From: Teredinibacter sp. KSP-S5-2
GTDB taxonomy: Bacteria > Pseudomonadota > Gammaproteobacteria > Pseudomonadales > Cellvibrionaceae
Direction of reading: 5' to 3'
Assembly (NCBI RefSeq): GCF_032773895.1
Contig: NZ_CP120416.1
Location: 3,246,001-3,310,000 of the forward strand
DNA length: 64,000 nt
The translations under genes and the position numbers were made by a program. Each line of letters starts with the position of its first letter. Position 1 is the stretch's first letter. Shown in pieces: positions 18,893 to 27,372 of the stretch. The notes beneath the pieces were generated by a model, which saw only the letters and a program-made list of their open reading frames with translations, was not told where the DNA came from and ran no database searches.

Positions 18893-19702
18893 TTAAAAAC
18901 TACCATCAGGCAGGGGCACAAGAGGCCAATCACCCATGTACGGTTTTTTCATTTTCCCTAACGCTTCGTCTGGGCAATACTTAAAACCGTTGGATGGTAG
19001 TGTAAACCCTTTCATTTTGGCTAACTTAAGCCAGGCAATTCCCTCGAACCAAATAAAACGATGAGCGATAAATTCACTGATTTTTACTGTTACATTGGTA
19101 ATTTTTTCTTCGTTCATTTCATCGTGAGCATAATGTGCTGCTTCAAATGCATCCCAAAAATCTTCTTCTTTCAGCTCATCTACCCCAAGTAACGCTTTGA
19201 ATAAATTACTGCTTAATGGCTCATCTTCAACCTCTTCCATCTGCTTTAACAGGCTAGTGATTTGATCGGTTAGTTCAACACCATTCGAAGCAACCAGAGC
19301 CAATACTTTGGCAATCAAAAACTTATCGGGGTATTCTTCACCTTCTACATGCGCATCGGGGATTAAGTCACTAATTCCCTTAACTAACGAAACCTCCCCC
19401 GCAGCAACCGCAGCATACAAGGGAGAAATATAGGTTAAAGGCGCCTGCTTTTTATAGTGATCTCTGCTTGTGAGTAGGTAACGTCGCCAATTTTCTGCAG
19501 ATCGACACAGGTTGTGATAATAAAAATCGATTTTCATATCCACCAGCAGATTGGCGGCAGAGAGCGTTAAGAAATAGTCGCATATCTTTCGTGATTCATC
19601 CTTAAAATCAATCCATTTCATAGATGTCGACATACGACCAATATAGGCGTCCAGCCTATACATCGAATGGGATTTCATACCTTTTAGGTCGTAATCTGGC
19701 AT
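18893..19702 (-). CDS. Probable immunity protein, Imm49-like
   Basis: 269 residues, soluble and helical, no signal peptide. The arrangement of helices (WRRYLLTSRDHYKKQAPL, a central acidic region, EEDFWDAFEAAHYAHDE, then IAWLKLAKMKGF near the end) resembles Imm49-type immunity proteins, but the match is by eye and tentative. Start is the ATG at 19,702, with GAAGGTG placed well upstream. Its place next to two Imm11-type genes after a nuclease effector supports an immunity role; the cognate toxin might be the AHH nuclease or one encoded elsewhere. Confidence 0.55.
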   Translation of the reverse strand: MPDYDLKGMKSHSMYRLDAYIGRMSTSMKWIDFKDESRKICDYFLTLSAANLLVDMKIDFYYHNLCRSAENWRRYLLTSRDHYKKQAPLTYISPLYAAVAAGEVSLVKGISDLIPDAHVEGEEYPDKFLIAKVLALVASNGVELTDQITSLLKQMEEVEDEPLSSNLFKALLGVDELKEEDFWDAFEAAHYAHDEMNEEKITNVTVKISEFIAHRFIWFEGIAWLKLAKMKGFTLPSNGFKYCPDEALGKMKKPYMGDWPLVPLPDGSF

Positions 19703-19724
19703 TTGTCACCTTCAGTTCAAACAA

Positions 19725-20318
19725 TTAGATGTCTAAACCATCCCAGCCTTCTGCTTCGAACAGTTTATACCCTGTAATTTCTGCTGCCTCGAAAGCCTGT
19801 TTAACATCATCCGTTATAAAAAAGCTATCTTTCTTTTTACTCGCTCGAAAGAATTTTGCAGACTCGGCTACTTGCTCAAAATCGACAACCATATTATCAA
19901 TGCTTGCAATCTGCCCCTCATCCAAAGGATCCATTCTGTATTCAGACTTATCCATATCAATAATATTTTCACAGCACAAAGGATTCAAAATAAAATAGTC
20001 TTGAGATACAAGCTCTTTTTTGTGGTTCAGCAATGAGATAGGGATATACTCTACATTAGCCACACCCAATCCATCCAAACACTCTTTTACCTTTGAGTTG
20101 GCAACAATTAAATCACGAATATTTGAGAGAATGTCATATAACTTGATACCTTCCGGGTAATCATCATCATAGTTCATTGTCATTTCATCTTGCGAAGGAC
20201 ATTCGTCAAGTAAAGATATACCTTTAAAATACTTATATGCTTTTGGACCAACCTTTGGCACACGAGTCAAAACCGCAGCATCGCTTATCATAACCGGATA
20301 GATTACCCAGTATTTCAT
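19725..20318 (-). CDS. Imm11/DUF1629-type immunity protein, copy 2
   Basis: 197 residues. The central block VEYIPISLLNHKK...YFILNPLCCENIIDMDKSEYR fits the Imm11 (DUF1629) pattern, and the C terminus ends GYKLFEAEGWDGLDI. It is a close paralogue of the next upstream gene, with the same length, the same MKYWVI start and nearly the same end. Imm11 proteins neutralise polymorphic toxins delivered by neighbouring secretion systems. The gene is A/T-rich compared with the T6SS structural genes, as expected for horizontally moving effector-immunity DNA. Confidence 0.75.
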   Translation of the reverse strand: MKYWVIYPVMISDAAVLTRVPKVGPKAYKYFKGISLLDECPSQDEMTMNYDDDYPEGIKLYDILSNIRDLIVANSKVKECLDGLGVANVEYIPISLLNHKKELVSQDYFILNPLCCENIIDMDKSEYRMDPLDEGQIASIDNMVVDFEQVAESAKFFRASKKKDSFFITDDVKQAFEAAEITGYKLFEAEGWDGLDI

Positions 20319-20321
20319 ACG

Positions 20322-20915
20322 CTAAACGTTCAACCCATCCCAGCCTTCTGCTTCGAATAACTCATATCCTGAAACACCCGCTTCTTCAAAAGCTATTTTC
20401 ACCTCATCTGAAACAAAGTAGCTATCGCCCTTATTTTTTGCCCTAAAAAATTTGGCAGACTCGGACACCCCATTCTGATTGACAACCAAGTGTTTAACAC
20501 GAGCTATCTGAGTTTCATTTAACGCACTCATTCTATATTCTGACTTATCCATATCAATAATATCTTCCCCTCCAAGAGGGTTCAGAATAAAGTATTCTGT
20601 TGATGAAACATCTTTTTTATGATTTAGAAGGGTAACCGGTAAATATTCAACATTAGTCTCACCTAGATTATCCAAACATTCTTTCACTTTTTTATTTGCG
20701 ACAATTACGCCATCAATGCAATAAGCAATATCATAGAGTTTTATTCCATCGGGATAATCCGAATCGTAACTCATTGTCATATCTTCTTGAGCTGGACAAG
20801 CATCGATCAAAGGAATTCCTTTGTCATACTTATACGCTTTAGGTCCAGCTTTTGGTATAAAGGCAAGTCTAGCTGCATCACTAGCAGAGCAAGCAAAAAT
20901 AACCCAGTATTTCAT
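20322..20915 (-). CDS. Imm11/DUF1629-type immunity protein, copy 1
   Basis: 197 residues. The reading frame is open for 43 more codons upstream, but the ATG at 20,915 is chosen: it gives exactly the length and N terminus (MKYWVIFACSASDAARL) of the tandem copy and has a CGGGA Shine-Dalgarno-like site. It begins 16 nt after the nuclease effector stop, so it is the likely cognate antidote. The region VEYLPVTLLNHKK...YFILNPLGGEDIIDMDKSEYR is shared with copy 2. The copies differ mostly in surface-type residues, so they may protect against different toxin variants. Confidence 0.78.
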   Translation of the reverse strand: MKYWVIFACSASDAARLAFIPKAGPKAYKYDKGIPLIDACPAQEDMTMSYDSDYPDGIKLYDIAYCIDGVIVANKKVKECLDNLGETNVEYLPVTLLNHKKDVSSTEYFILNPLGGEDIIDMDKSEYRMSALNETQIARVKHLVVNQNGVSESAKFFRAKNKGDSYFVSDEVKIAFEEAGVSGYELFEAEGWDGLNV

Positions 20916-20931
20916 TTTATTTTCCCGTTTA

Positions 20932-21855
20932 TTAGCCAAGAGCTTTATATTGATAAACTGTTCCCGTATCAGCCCTACTCTTGAGCATACCGATATCTCC
21001 AGGAGCAAGCTTAGATGTATCTCCACTGATCCCGGCTTTACCAAGTTTTATTATCAGATCCCACAAGTCGTCCTCTAAACCATCTAGCTCCAGCTCAACT
21101 TTTCCAATAGCATCTGGATGAGGTTTATCTAACTCGTCTACCATTTCATCTAACTTTTTAGATACCTTTTTCATTTCTTCTATAACACGATCAGTGTATT
21201 TCTTATGATCACTCGGATGCTGAATTAGCCCATGAATCGGTTGAAAAAAATCCATCTCATTACCAGGCAAAGCGATAAGATTATGTCCATTATTAATATC
21301 GTAATCAGACATCTTTAATAGCTTATACTGCTTATCATCAAAAATTTGTTCACCATCCTTCATTTTGGTAAACACATCGCCTGGAATCATATGATGTGAT
21401 TCCCAATAGTAAGGTCGTTGCTGATTTGACTTTGCTTTTCCCTTTAACTTACCGTTTTTATTAAAATTACTATCAACGCTGGATATTTTGTAGTAGTCAT
21501 CTAAAAAGCCTTTTAGATGAGGAAAGTTCTGCTTATAAAGCTTATCCACCTGATCATTGATCTTATCATAGACTTTATTCGCTCTCGCTTTCCCATCTCC
21601 TCGAAAATAATAACTAAGGTTAGAGGGATGCTTACTATCTTTTTTAAGTTTCGCCGTCTCAGTAAATGTTGCAAATGAGTGCTCTTCCGAGTCATCTTTA
21701 TTTTTATTCTTTTCTTTTTCTGGCTTTTGCTGCTTACTGGAAGTCCAATCACTTTTGGGTTTATCTGTTTCAAAGATAAGCTCTACAAGAACATCTTTAT
21801 GAAGCCCGTTAGAACCGAACTCTTTCAAATAGTCAGTATAATTTTCACCAGCCAT
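20932..21855 (-). CDS. T6SS nuclease effector with AHH/HNH-type domain
   Basis: 307 residues. A low-complexity Lys/Glu-rich linker (about 38-60) separates a short N-terminal segment from a nuclease-like core. The core shows His154-His155 (ESHHMIPGDVF), then DINNGHNLIALP (Asn188, Asn189) and HGLIQHPSDH (His208, His213). This His-His...NN...H..HP order is the signature of AHH nucleases of the HNH/EndoVII superfamily, which degrade DNA. About 75 mainly helical residues follow. No PAAR, signal peptide or Rhs region is present, so delivery probably needs the separate DUF4150 protein. Immunity genes follow directly. A/T-rich composition suggests recent acquisition. Confidence 0.8.
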   Translation of the reverse strand: MAGENYTDYLKEFGSNGLHKDVLVELIFETDKPKSDWTSSKQQKPEKEKNKNKDDSEEHSFATFTETAKLKKDSKHPSNLSYYFRGDGKARANKVYDKINDQVDKLYKQNFPHLKGFLDDYYKISSVDSNFNKNGKLKGKAKSNQQRPYYWESHHMIPGDVFTKMKDGEQIFDDKQYKLLKMSDYDINNGHNLIALPGNEMDFFQPIHGLIQHPSDHKKYTDRVIEEMKKVSKKLDEMVDELDKPHPDAIGKVELELDGLEDDLWDLIIKLGKAGISGDTSKLAPGDIGMLKSRADTGTVYQYKALG

Positions 21856-21867
21856 AAAAAGCCCCTA

Positions 21868-22992
21868 CTAGAAACCCAGTTTAATTGCTGCTCTTTTCCC
21901 CGATTCTTCAGACAAAAGCATAATAAATTCTCTATGCTGAGCGTAATTTCTTTGTACGCTGGCGATAGTCGTAGTAAAACCCAAGGCGCTCGATAACGTG
22001 CCCGTCTCTGCAAAACCCAATGCGGGGATCTTATCCTCTACAAGAGCAGACTTTGGAAAGTCTCTTTTCAAATAGTACTGTAATACACCATATTCCCGAG
22101 CCCGGCATTCTTGACCATTAATATCGGAAATAAGCTGAGGGAAATAGGTATTTTCATAATTCCCCTGTAATACTCCCCGTAACACGTTTAGAAGTTTATC
22201 CCCATGCCATTGGGAGGAAATTTCTTTTGATACTTCTTCTTGTTCCCCTTCAGTAGAATCTTCTCTTAGCTCTTCCTTCTGAAGACTGTTGTCAATGCTC
22301 GTTTGTACTGCCAGTTTCACCGCTGTAAATTTTGATTGAGTTTGCCCCGCAGAAAGCCATAGAAACACGGCGCCTTCTCCCGGGATATAACCTACTGGAT
22401 TGCCTCCGGTTTTGAGCTGATCCTGTTCCAACAGTTCTTGCAGTGTTTCGCCATTTAAAAGGCTGTCTGCCACCATTAACAAGCAGTTTTGATACTCACC
22501 TGACGCAATGAAAGCTACCGCTTTTTCCAATATGCGTGCAAATGCCACTCTGTCACCAAAAACCATTTGGGTAGGCAGCTCGTGCAGCTTTGAACCGGAT
22601 ATGGCGGAGAATGGCTCCATAACCTGCCGCGTATACTCTTGTAATCGCGCAGCTCGGGAATCGTATCTTGCGCTATCATACATCCCTCTATCATGTGGAT
22701 CTGGCATTGCCATCAATAGAACAGATGAATCTTTAGGGAATGGAGTTTGAGTATTTGCCACAAAATCAGAATAGGCTCTGGCAAACAGCTTGGCCGTTCT
22801 CGCGGCCCAACTATAACCATCCAGATTTGGACACGGTGCGATAGTCAGAGGTTGTTCTTCATCACCAAATATTTCCGGGTGAGCCGAAAATCGGTTCAAT
22901 CCTGCACGGTATGCCGCGCAAGCGTCTCCGTAACCCCCTAAAGAAGAAGCCAGCCCAATGCCGGAAATTGTGACAGCACCTGAAACGGCCAT
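21868..22992 (-). CDS. Ketosynthase-fold (thiolase-like) T6SS accessory protein
   Basis: 374 residues. The N terminus VTISGIGLASSLGGYGDACAAYRAG is like the start of beta-ketoacyl synthases, and the later ASGEYQNCLLMVADSLLNG and PGEGAVFLWLSAG fit the same fold. The usual nucleophilic Cys segment is not visible where expected; SGSKLHELPTQMVFGDRVAF occupies it. It is therefore probably not an active condensing enzyme. Similar thiolase-like proteins are common between DUF4150 genes and effectors in T6SS loci. It starts 5 nt after the DUF4150 stop and ends 12 nt before the nuclease gene. Confidence 0.75.
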   Translation of the reverse strand: MAVSGAVTISGIGLASSLGGYGDACAAYRAGLNRFSAHPEIFGDEEQPLTIAPCPNLDGYSWAARTAKLFARAYSDFVANTQTPFPKDSSVLLMAMPDPHDRGMYDSARYDSRAARLQEYTRQVMEPFSAISGSKLHELPTQMVFGDRVAFARILEKAVAFIASGEYQNCLLMVADSLLNGETLQELLEQDQLKTGGNPVGYIPGEGAVFLWLSAGQTQSKFTAVKLAVQTSIDNSLQKEELREDSTEGEQEEVSKEISSQWHGDKLLNVLRGVLQGNYENTYFPQLISDINGQECRAREYGVLQYYLKRDFPKSALVEDKIPALGFAETGTLSSALGFTTTIASVQRNYAQHREFIMLLSEESGKRAAIKLGF

Positions 22993-22997
22993 AATAT

Positions 22998-23456
22998 TTA
23001 AAGCTTCTTATCGCAGATAACACACTTGATATCTTCAAGTATCTGAACAGCAACTATAGGCTTTTGCATCACGGGGAATGGCGGTGTGTTTTTATCATTG
23101 TGAAGCATGATATCGAAAGCTCTGGCGACATTTTTACCTTCGAATTTTACATCAAAAGAGTAGTTTACAAACTCGGCCTTGCCTTTGGTTTTACTGGAAG
23201 CAATACCCTTTAATGTACCCGGCTCATCACCCACACTCGTTTTAAAGTTGGAGTCTTTGACACAAGGCGGCTTGCCATCTGTTTTGACTTTCTTTGCGCC
23301 CTTGTCCGTATCAGAAGATTTTGCGATATTGGGATAAGGAATAGGCACAGGCCCACCAGGCGTCGGTGTTTTACAGACGTCAGGGAAACATGGCGTTATG
23401 CCACTGCTGTTTTTATGAACAACCGAAAGATGATTTACGCCAACCGTGACACCCAT
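22998..23456 (-). CDS. DUF4150 PAAR-like spike-tip protein
   Basis: 152 residues. NHLSVVHKNSSGITPCFPDVCKTPTPGGPVPIPYPN-type motif spans residues 8-43 (Cys23, Cys28, then PxPGGPVPIPYPN), the mark of DUF4150 proteins. These cap VgrG like PAAR proteins and carry or recruit effectors. Here the domain stands alone, without a fused toxin, so the nuclease two genes downstream is the likely cargo. Cys149, Cys/Asp-rich end (IKCVICDKKL) is unusual and could bind metal. Confidence 0.88.
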   Translation of the reverse strand: MGVTVGVNHLSVVHKNSSGITPCFPDVCKTPTPGGPVPIPYPNIAKSSDTDKGAKKVKTDGKPPCVKDSNFKTSVGDEPGTLKGIASSKTKGKAEFVNYSFDVKFEGKNVARAFDIMLHNDKNTPPFPVMQKPIVAVQILEDIKCVICDKKL

Positions 23457-23476
23457 AATGCACTCTCTTCCACTAA

Positions 23477-23962
23477 CTAGTTAATGCTGACGCTGCTACC
23501 CTTTATCTTGTTTGTAGCAAGGGAGCGACTGACCAAGTTTACCCCTTTTATGATGACCTTGCCGTCTTTACGCAGAAGAATAGAACTTTTACCACATTCC
23601 AGCTTTATTTCTTCTTTTGCCGAGAGTGTAACGGTTTCACCATCAACAACAGCTTTGTATTTTTCTTTACTCTTTTTCTGTCCTGGAACAGGAAATAATG
23701 TATCGCGAACAAGACCGGTAATAATTGGTTGCGCCGGTTCAGCAGATTCTATCGCCACAATAACCTGGACAGGAAATGACGTGACTTCCTCACATTCAGA
23801 TAAGCTTAACGCAGAGCGAGCAACAACCTCAGGAGCATCACCAATTGATACAAGAGGTCTTCCCTCTTCATTAACACCCACCAAGGAAGCAATCACCGTT
23901 TGGACAGCAGATTCAACAAGTAGATTACCCTTTAATGGCTTCAATGTTTTAATCACTGACAT
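23477..23962 (-). CDS. DUF6484-type T6SS accessory protein (copy 1)
   Basis: 161 residues. The N-terminal beta domain (VIASLVGVNEEGRPLVSIG, then PIITGLVRDTLFP) matches DUF6484. The C-terminal stretch GKSSILLRKDGKVIIKGVNL is close to the VgrG tail (GSASILMKKNGDITIKGKKI). It is placed immediately after vgrG (2-nt gap), so it is co-translated with it. A role as a VgrG-associated adaptor is inferred. Confidence 0.78.
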   Translation of the reverse strand: MSVIKTLKPLKGNLLVESAVQTVIASLVGVNEEGRPLVSIGDAPEVVARSALSLSECEEVTSFPVQVIVAIESAEPAQPIITGLVRDTLFPVPGQKKSKEKYKAVVDGETVTLSAKEEIKLECGKSSILLRKDGKVIIKGVNLVSRSLATNKIKGSSVSIN

Positions 23963-23964
23963 TG

Positions 23965-25971
23965 TTAGTTCTCCTTAATATTCGAACCTTTGAGAATAAT
24001 ATCAGAACTACCCTTAACATTTATTTTCTTACCTTTAATGGTAATGTCACCATTTTTCTTCATTAGAATACTGGCCGAACCAACTTTAATACTTATTTCA
24101 TCCTGCGCGGTTAGCTGTATTTTCTTTGCCTTAACTGAATAATTTTTAGTCACCTGTTCATGGTGATTGCCTTGTACTTTTTCAGTTAAATCTTTACCGA
24201 TGGTTGAGTTTTTGTTTTTGTCTACATTTTCGGTGTAGTCCGCCTTAACCGTCTCGCTGAGGTTTTTGTCAATAGTAATTGACATGTTTGCCCCAATCGA
24301 TTCCGTGTGATCCTTACCGACACTTGTTGTCTTATCACGACCAATATCTTCTATTTGATCATTACCAATAGTCTTAGTTCGGTCATTGTCGATCGTGTAT
24401 TTTTCGTCATGCTTAATGTGTTTGGTACGATCATGATCCACTGTCAAGGATTCATCATTCTCAACCTCGGTATCCATGTTCTTTTCTGCATGGATAAAGA
24501 TCTGCTCATCACCTTTTTTATCATCAAAAATCAGTTCATTGCAGTTTGACGCACCACCTTTTTTGGTAGAGCGAGTGCGAATTCCGCTTTTGGTTTTTGA
24601 GTCAAAAGGAGGTTTGTTCTTACCGTTGTATACGGTACCGGTAATTATTGGGCGATCCGGGTCACCATCTAAGAAGGTGACAATGACTTCATGACCAATA
24701 CGGGGAATAAAGGATGCCCCCCATTGCGCCCCGGCCCACACCTGCATAACACGAATATAGCAGGTGGTGTTTTCATCATTTTTGCCTTCTCTGTCCCAGT
24801 AAAACTGTACTTTAATACGACCGAATTCATCGACGTAAATTTCTTCGCCGGAAGGCCCGGTAACAATGGCTGACTGGGGACCAGGAACATAAGGTTTTTC
24901 GTGAAGTAATGCTGGACGGAAATGCACTGAATCCGGGATACAGGCAAATTCGTTTGAGTACTCTACGTTACCCTGAGCACCACTGAAGTGATAGGTATCT
25001 ACCGCTCTATGACTGATACCAACAATAATATACGAGCCTTTTTCTTCCGCATTGGGATGTTCTTTCAGCTTGAACTTGCCGCCGGCATAAAAGCTGCTGC
25101 AGTCACTTTGCCCATTGACGACATCTCGATCGGCCTCTTCAGCATCCAAACGAATTTTCACTAAATCAGAACCTTTAGTGAAATCGTATAAGCCAGGATA
25201 TTCGTAATGCTCAAACTTATTGTTGTTGGCAAACTTACTATTGGTTTTGCGCTGAGGGTCGAGCTTTTTGGTTGGCTCTTTAAAGTTGTAGTCTGCTAAT
25301 GACCACATACCTTTTTTAAACTGGTGCACATGCTCCCAAGAGGAAATATGCGGAACGGACATCGTACCCGAGTGATAAGTAACATCAGTTTCGCCACAGT
25401 CTTCGTAGGCGTTCTTTTGATCGACCAAAACCAATTTGTGTTTTGAATCTTCGTGTACGAAATAATATGCAATACCCTCTTCTTCCAGAAGGCGCGATAC
25501 AAAATTCAAATCGCTTTCATTGTGCTGCACACAATACTCACGCGGACTTCCACCAGCCGCGCGAAAATCGAAATCGTTAAAACCTAAATCCTGAAAAATT
25601 TGGGTAACGATATCTTTGGTATTCTTTTCCTGAAAAATTCGATGATTGTTGGTTTTCGATAAAAACCATAGCCAGGGCACCATCGTCATTCGATATTGAC
25701 GCTTATCGTGCTCAAGCATGCCACCTAGTGAAAATGACTTAATGAAACCGTTAAACTTGCGGCCCTGTTCATTTTTTAGTGTGACTGTTGCAGATTTACC
25801 AACAATTTTGTCCGGTTTGATTTCCAGATTTTCAGATATTAAATCTATCTGAAACTCAAACAGACCTGAAACATATTCCGTTCCAGAAAATGCGGTAACA
25901 AGAAAGGTATCTTCCCCTAGGGAGAAGTCCGTAATAGTTATAAATCGATTGTCTTGAGAAAGTCGACCCAT
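23965..25971 (-). CDS. vgrG: VgrG (TssI), T6SS spike protein
   Basis: 668 residues. It has a gp27-like hub (about 1-340) with FSGTEYVSGLFEFQIDLIS, a gp5-like OB domain around IYVDEFGRIKVQFYWDREG and VMQVWAGAQWGASFIPRIG, then EVIVTFLDGDPDRPIITG. A long beta-helix follows: about 120 residues of short repeats of the type DHTESIGANMS and DLTEKVQGNHH. It ends without a fused toxin domain, so it is a structural spike that needs separate cargo. It is translated from an ATG at 25,971, about 190 nt after hcp with a hairpin between. Confidence 0.95.
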   Translation of the reverse strand: MGRLSQDNRFITITDFSLGEDTFLVTAFSGTEYVSGLFEFQIDLISENLEIKPDKIVGKSATVTLKNEQGRKFNGFIKSFSLGGMLEHDKRQYRMTMVPWLWFLSKTNNHRIFQEKNTKDIVTQIFQDLGFNDFDFRAAGGSPREYCVQHNESDLNFVSRLLEEEGIAYYFVHEDSKHKLVLVDQKNAYEDCGETDVTYHSGTMSVPHISSWEHVHQFKKGMWSLADYNFKEPTKKLDPQRKTNSKFANNNKFEHYEYPGLYDFTKGSDLVKIRLDAEEADRDVVNGQSDCSSFYAGGKFKLKEHPNAEEKGSYIIVGISHRAVDTYHFSGAQGNVEYSNEFACIPDSVHFRPALLHEKPYVPGPQSAIVTGPSGEEIYVDEFGRIKVQFYWDREGKNDENTTCYIRVMQVWAGAQWGASFIPRIGHEVIVTFLDGDPDRPIITGTVYNGKNKPPFDSKTKSGIRTRSTKKGGASNCNELIFDDKKGDEQIFIHAEKNMDTEVENDESLTVDHDRTKHIKHDEKYTIDNDRTKTIGNDQIEDIGRDKTTSVGKDHTESIGANMSITIDKNLSETVKADYTENVDKNKNSTIGKDLTEKVQGNHHEQVTKNYSVKAKKIQLTAQDEISIKVGSASILMKKNGDITIKGKKINVKGSSDIILKGSNIKEN

Positions 25972-26103
25972 GCGAATTAAACCCTATCGCGAGCTTCAAC
26001 ACTTGAAGCGATTTCCATTCCCGATACGAGGATAAACCACAGAGTTTGCGCTTTTTTGCATACCTTGCGGAGTCTAATCGCGGGAGAGGTACCAAAGTTA
26101 ACT

Positions 26104-26126
26104 GCGGGGAGCTTTAAGCTCCCCGC
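26104..26126 (-). terminator. Hairpin between hcp and vgrG
   Basis: A perfect 10-bp stem, GCGGGGAGCT/AGCTCCCCGC with a 3-nt TTA loop, lies 35 nt after the hcp stop. On the minus strand it is not followed by a strong T-run. It is likely a partial terminator or 3'-end stabiliser that lets hcp be made in large excess over vgrG and the effector genes. Confidence 0.6.
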
Positions 26127-26160
26127 AAGACTGTAAAGCGCTATGCAATATGCAAAGGGC

Positions 26161-26652
26161 TTATAGTACAGTAGTTTTCTCAACGTTGTAGCCAACACGT
26201 TGTGGGCTAGCTTGAGCGTTGCCTGAATCGTAATCGCTGAAGCTGATCATGATTTCAGTGTAGTTTAGAGTGAAAGTCTCAACAGCTTGCTCAGTACCGT
26301 GTGCAGTTACAGAGTAAGAGCTAACCATAGTATTCTTAAGCGTGTACTCCATGAACACTTCGTCACCAGAGCTACCAGTTTGAACGAACTTGATAACTAC
26401 GTCCTTACCTTGTGCACCTTTACCACCACCAACAGAGTCTTTGAAAAGTTCTGTAGCAGAGTTGTCAGCGTACTTAGTTAAAGTCACTTCGCTCAAAGTT
26501 GGGTTGTCTGATTCACGGTTAGATGTGCTACCAGTAGTCATGCTTAGGTTACGGCTAACACCGAAACTGAAGCTTTCTGCTTTATAGTGGTCAGCAAAGC
26601 CCTCAGCAGTGACATTCCCTTTAATACCATCGTGTAGAACATAAATTTGCAT
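26161..26652 (-). CDS. hcp: Hcp (TssD), T6SS tube protein
   Basis: 163 residues, single-domain Hcp1 family. It contains the signature region KAESFSFGVSRNLSM, and ends with an extended C terminus of the NYTEIMISFSDY type. Hcp hexamers stack to form the inner tube expelled by sheath contraction. The Shine-Dalgarno AGGAGA lies about 8 nt before the ATG. It is the first gene of the leftward effector operon and is preceded by 720 nt without another recognised gene. Codon use is biased to frequent codons, in line with high expression. Confidence 0.95.
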   Translation of the reverse strand: MQIYVLHDGIKGNVTAEGFADHYKAESFSFGVSRNLSMTTGSTSNRESDNPTLSEVTLTKYADNSATELFKDSVGGGKGAQGKDVVIKFVQTGSSGDEVFMEYTLKNTMVSSYSVTAHGTEQAVETFTLNYTEIMISFSDYDSGNAQASPQRVGYNVEKTTVL

Positions 26653-27372
26653 CTAAGTATCTCCTAAGATTTTAGATAAAAAGCCCACAAAAGCTTGGCC
26701 GACGCAATGCAACCAAATCCTGTAAATTAGTCTAAGCCGAAAGGCTAAAAATCCCTCAACGTGGCACTTCTACCTTGCTCCCGAAAACTTCACTGAAGAC
26801 GCTCTTCGGGGGGCACTGAATAAGCAATTTGTACGTTACCTACTCATATCGCCAAGAAACTATTTTCGCCTTCGAACACGGTTATTAAAACAATCTGCCG
26901 TTATTAAACCAAGCACGAGAAAACCCCCAAAACGTGAACTACGTCACACAATTTAGCATAAGGTAGCGGTGTTAAATTTTTCGACTGAAAGAAGCCAAAC
27001 GCGCCGTCTTGGGTTTCGTTTTAACTTGTCAAAAAAACGCATTTTTTGTCACAAAAACGACCAAATACGCGCAATTTTCGCCAAAAACATCAAAATAAAA
27101 ATCATGCCAATACAAATATGACGAAACCAGCATCCAAGGATATTTCCTGACCAAATTATGTACACATCCCAGTTTTTACTGATGAAGGTGGAAAGTGGCG
27201 CTTGGAGTACCTACAAGAGCATTCGAAGGAGTAACGTATGCACGAAAGACATCTTTGGCGCTTACTTCGAAACATGTAATAGGTGAAAAAGAGGCCATCC
27301 TTGGTTCTATGGCTGACCAACCGGTAATGGGCGAAGAAACGAAGTCCGCCCATTAACAGAAATGCTTTGGGA
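26653..27372. other. Non-coding region upstream of hcp (720 nt)
   Basis: No gene is recognised. The stretch holds a 9-bp stem hairpin (TAATGGGCG at 27,325-27,333 with CGCCCATTA at 27,347-27,355), which lies just after the methyltransferase stop and may end that transcript, though no T-run follows. Two TTGTCA direct repeats lie 20 bp apart at 27,026 and 27,046. A 13-codon plus-strand reading frame with a good Shine-Dalgarno (AAGGAG) is at 27,238-27,279. No clear sigma-70 or sigma-54 promoter for hcp could be assigned by eye. Confidence 0.5.

Noticed and set aside
20916..21044. N-terminal extension of the first Imm11 gene overlapping the nuclease gene
   Set aside because: The tandem copy has the same length and start when counted from the ATG at 20,915, and that ATG has its own ribosome site.
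26762..26780. TGGCAC...TTGCT resembling a sigma-54 promoter upstream of hcp
   Set aside because: It is on the plus strand, pointing away from hcp, and the GG-to-GC spacing is 12 instead of the required 10 nt.
27026..27056. Two TTGTCA-type repeats 20 bp apart in an A/T-rich stretch
   Set aside because: Short repeats in A-rich DNA; no known operator recognised and no third copy seen.
27238..27279. 13-codon plus-strand reading frame with an AAGGAG ribosome site
   Set aside because: Too short to judge and without recognisable features; the overlapping 34-codon frame from 27,182 is equally open. Not listed as a gene.
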